Source of the DNA: DATFDN01 sp963756545
GTDB taxonomy: Bacteria; Pseudomonadota; Alphaproteobacteria; Acetobacterales; Acetobacteraceae
NCBI GenBank assembly: GCA_963756545.1
Contig: CAVWNY010000001.1
Span: 248,001 to 312,000, forward strand
Length of the DNA: 64,000 nt
Reading direction: 5' to 3'
The position numbers were made by a program, and so were the translations under genes. How positions within the stretch are numbered: position 1 is the stretch's first letter; each line of letters starts with the position of its first letter. Positions 62,304-64,000 of this stretch are shown here, piece after piece. Below the pieces are notes generated by a model, which saw only the letters and a program-made list of their open reading frames with translations, was not told the origin of the DNA and searched no databases.

Positions 62304-63602
62304 ATGCGCCGCACTTCGCGTTTGCCGCAAGCCCGCCGAGACCCGGGGTTGCCCGTCGTCGCCATTATCGGCTCCGGCTTCGGCGGGCTGGCCTGCGCGC
62401 GGGGGCTGCGCCATGCCCCGGCCCATGTGGTCGTCGTGGACGAGCGCAACTTCCACCTGTTTCAGCCGCTGCTCTATCAAGTCGCGACCGCCGCGCTCTC
62501 GCCGTCCGACATCGCCATGCCAGTACGGGAAATCCTCCGCCGCCAGGAGAATGCCAGGGTCGTGCTGGGCCGGGTCCAGGCGATCGACCGGACGGCGCGC
62601 ACCATCCATTTGAGCGCGGACGAGCGCCCCATCCGCTACGACTATCTGGTCGTCGCCACGGGTGCGACGCATTCCTATTTCGGCCACGACGAGTGGCAGC
62701 CCTTCGCGCCCGGCCTGAAGACGATCGAGGATGCGCTGCTGATCCGCCACCGCGTCCTCGTCGCGTTCGAGAAGGCCGAGCTGACCGAGGATCCCGACGA
62801 GCGCCGGCGCCTGCTGACGTTCGTCGTGGTCGGCGGCGGCCCCACCGGCGTCGAGATGGCTGGCGCAATCGCCGATCTGGCGAGGGACGAGCTTTCGAGG
62901 GATTTCCGCACCTATGATGCGGGCCACGCGCGCGTCGTGCTGATCGAGGCCGGACCGGTGCTGCTGCCGGCGTTCCCGCATTCGCTCTCGGAGACGGCGA
63001 AACGATCCCTGGGCCAGCTCGGCGTCGAGGTGATGACCGGCACCAAGGTCGAACGGTGCGAGCCGGACGGGGTGATCGCCGACGGCCGGAAACTGGAGGC
63101 ACACACCCTGATATGGGCGGCCGGCGTCGCCGCCTCCGGCGCGGCGAACTGGCTCGGCGTCGAGGCCGATCGCCACGGCCGGGTGCGCGTCGGTCCCGAT
63201 CTGTCCTTGCCCGACGATCCCGCGATTTTCGTGATCGGCGATACGGCCCTGGTGATTAGCCCGGACGGCAAGCCGGTTCCCGGCATCGCGCCGGCCGCCA
63301 AGCAGGAGGGGGACTACGTAGCCCGTCTGCTGACCCGCCGGTTTGGCCGGAAGCCGCCGCCGGCCGCCTTTCGCTACCATCATGACGGCGATCTGGCGAC
63401 CATTGGGCACAAATCGGCGGTGGTTAATTTCGGATGGCTGCGGCTGAGCGGCCTTCCCGCATGGCTGCTGTGGGGCGCGGCCCACATTTTTTTCCTGGTC
63501 GGCTTCCGCAATCGGATCATCGTGACGTTGGGCTGGCTGTGGGCCTATTTCACGGCGCAGCGGGGGGCGCGGTTGATCACCGGGACGGGGCGGGAGCTTT
63601 GA
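62304..63602 (+). CDS. ndh: Type II NADH dehydrogenase
   Basis: This 432-residue FAD protein passes electrons from NADH to quinone without pumping protons. It has two Rossmann sites: VAIIGSGFGGLACARGL (FAD) and FVVVGGGPTGVEMAGAIADLA (NADH), plus RNFHLFQPLLYQVATAAL, VIGDTALV and a C-terminal hydrophobic helix (LSGLPAWLLWGAAHIFFLVGF) for membrane attachment. The start ATG 62304 adds a short basic leader. Confidence 0.93.
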   Translation: MRRTSRLPQARRDPGLPVVAIIGSGFGGLACARGLRHAPAHVVVVDERNFHLFQPLLYQVATAALSPSDIAMPVREILRRQENARVVLGRVQAIDRTARTIHLSADERPIRYDYLVVATGATHSYFGHDEWQPFAPGLKTIEDALLIRHRVLVAFEKAELTEDPDERRRLLTFVVVGGGPTGVEMAGAIADLARDELSRDFRTYDAGHARVVLIEAGPVLLPAFPHSLSETAKRSLGQLGVEVMTGTKVERCEPDGVIADGRKLEAHTLIWAAGVAASGAANWLGVEADRHGRVRVGPDLSLPDDPAIFVIGDTALVISPDGKPVPGIAPAAKQEGDYVARLLTRRFGRKPPPAAFRYHHDGDLATIGHKSAVVNFGWLRLSGLPAWLLWGAAHIFFLVGFRNRIIVTLGWLWAYFTAQRGARLITGTGREL

Positions 63603-63615
63603 CGGAGCTTGGCGC

Positions 63616-64000
63616 CTAACTTTCCCAGCGCCCCGCCGCCGCCCGATCGGCGAACCAGAACACGCCCCCGACCGGCCGCAAGCGGCCCGCCGGCACCGTC
63701 CGATCGCCGGAGAGAATGCGGTCGAGGATGGCGCGCTTGCCCTCGCCTTGCAGCAGGAAGATCACCACGCGGCTACTCTCGAGCGCCGGGTAGGTGAGCG
63801 TGATCCGCGTCTCCGGCCGGCCGTGCGCCGCGACGCCCACCCAGCGTTCGCGCTCGGCAAGCACCGGCTCGTCCGGCAGCAGCGACGCGGTGTGGCCGTC
63901 ATCGCCGACGCCGAGGAAGCACACGTCGAATAGCGGCCGGGCCGGGGTCGGGGCGTGCCTCCCGCGCAGCGCACGCAACGTGCGCTCGTACTCCGCCGCC
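63616..64000 (-). CDS. pgl: 6-phosphogluconolactonase (partial at window end)
   Basis: The visible C-terminal 127 residues include VCFLGVGDDGHTASLLPDEP, the family signature, and ITLTYPALESSRVVIFLLQGEGKRAIL. The enzyme hydrolyses 6-phosphogluconolactone in the oxidative pentose phosphate pathway. The frame is open to base 64000, so the start lies outside. It is convergent with ndh. Confidence 0.92.
   Translation of the reverse strand, partial: AAEYERTLRALRGRHAPTPARPLFDVCFLGVGDDGHTASLLPDEPVLAERERWVGVAAHGRPETRITLTYPALESSRVVIFLLQGEGKRAILDRILSGDRTVPAGRLRPVGGVFWFADRAAAGRWES

Noticed and set aside
1..64000. tRNA, rRNA, CRISPR arrays and insertion sequences
   Set aside because: I saw no tRNA T-loop pattern with matching stems, no regularly spaced repeats and no transposase frame; a dedicated tool could still find a short RNA.

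Overview
The window is very GC-rich (roughly 70% by eye) and densely packed. Genes often overlap by 4 bp (GTGA, ATGA). The conserved blocks point to an alphaproteobacterium, most likely Rhodospirillales and probably an acetic-acid-bacteria relative; this is inferred from gene content only. The blocks are bamE divergent from UQCC-chaperone/DUF177/rpmF/plsX/fabH, hemC-hemD-Mic60-hemY next to tsaD, a UQCC-type cytochrome bc1 chaperone, and lpxI. No rRNA, tRNA, CRISPR array, transposase or integrase was seen.

Layout. 1-9.5 kb: an amidase with an AtzG-like partner, an M20 peptidase, an enolase-superfamily enzyme, yicC and gmk, and a ligA-ligB-hpaB-like aromatic-degradation operon whose hydroxylase is out of frame. 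9.6-17.3 kb: membrane glycosyltransferases, a TauE/SafE permease, the fabH-plsX-rpmF-DUF177-UQCC operon and divergent bamE. 17.3-22 kb: a kinase/acyl-CoA dehydrogenase/SDR operon resembling levulinate (lvaA, lvaC, lvaD) and human ACAD10/11 chemistry, then a BglII-like endonuclease convergent with an MT-A70 adenine methyltransferase. 22-40 kb: a radical SAM protein, two small sugar-transfer genes, moaB, a DEAD-box helicase, glutaryl-CoA dehydrogenase, an unknown secreted protein, gloA-lpxI, a DegP-like protease, nadK-nitrilase, a PhnW-like aminotransferase with fhs, and a split MaoC hydratase.

40.9-49 kb is the least ordinary part. A phosphatase-family protein that has lost its metal ligands overlaps a multiply broken serine hydrolase gene, followed by an acyl-CoA-ligase fragment and a frameshifted glyoxalase-family gene. 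Then comes a 4.7 kb DUF4011/SF1-helicase/Vsr-like-nuclease/DUF3320 gene that resembles an antiphage defence protein but carries a nonsense codon and two frameshifts. That gene lies between two direct copies (about 235 bp) of the 3' end of trpS, one belonging to intact trpS and one an orphan. This looks like a decaying defence islet acquired at the trpS 3' end.

49-64 kb: trpS, murJ, an AbrB-type regulator, gpsA, rlmJ, an MFS transporter, a broken ParE-like toxin with its antitoxin, an SDR, a cupin, tsaD, the hemC-hemD-Mic60-hemY operon, ndh and the start of pgl.

Two families of dispersed palindromic repeats (three copies each) sit between genes. Several frames are broken by what look like single-base changes, including that of hemD, which is normally essential. 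Some of these may be sequence errors, whereas the 41.8-48.8 kb region also has nonsense codons and internal deletions that look like true decay.
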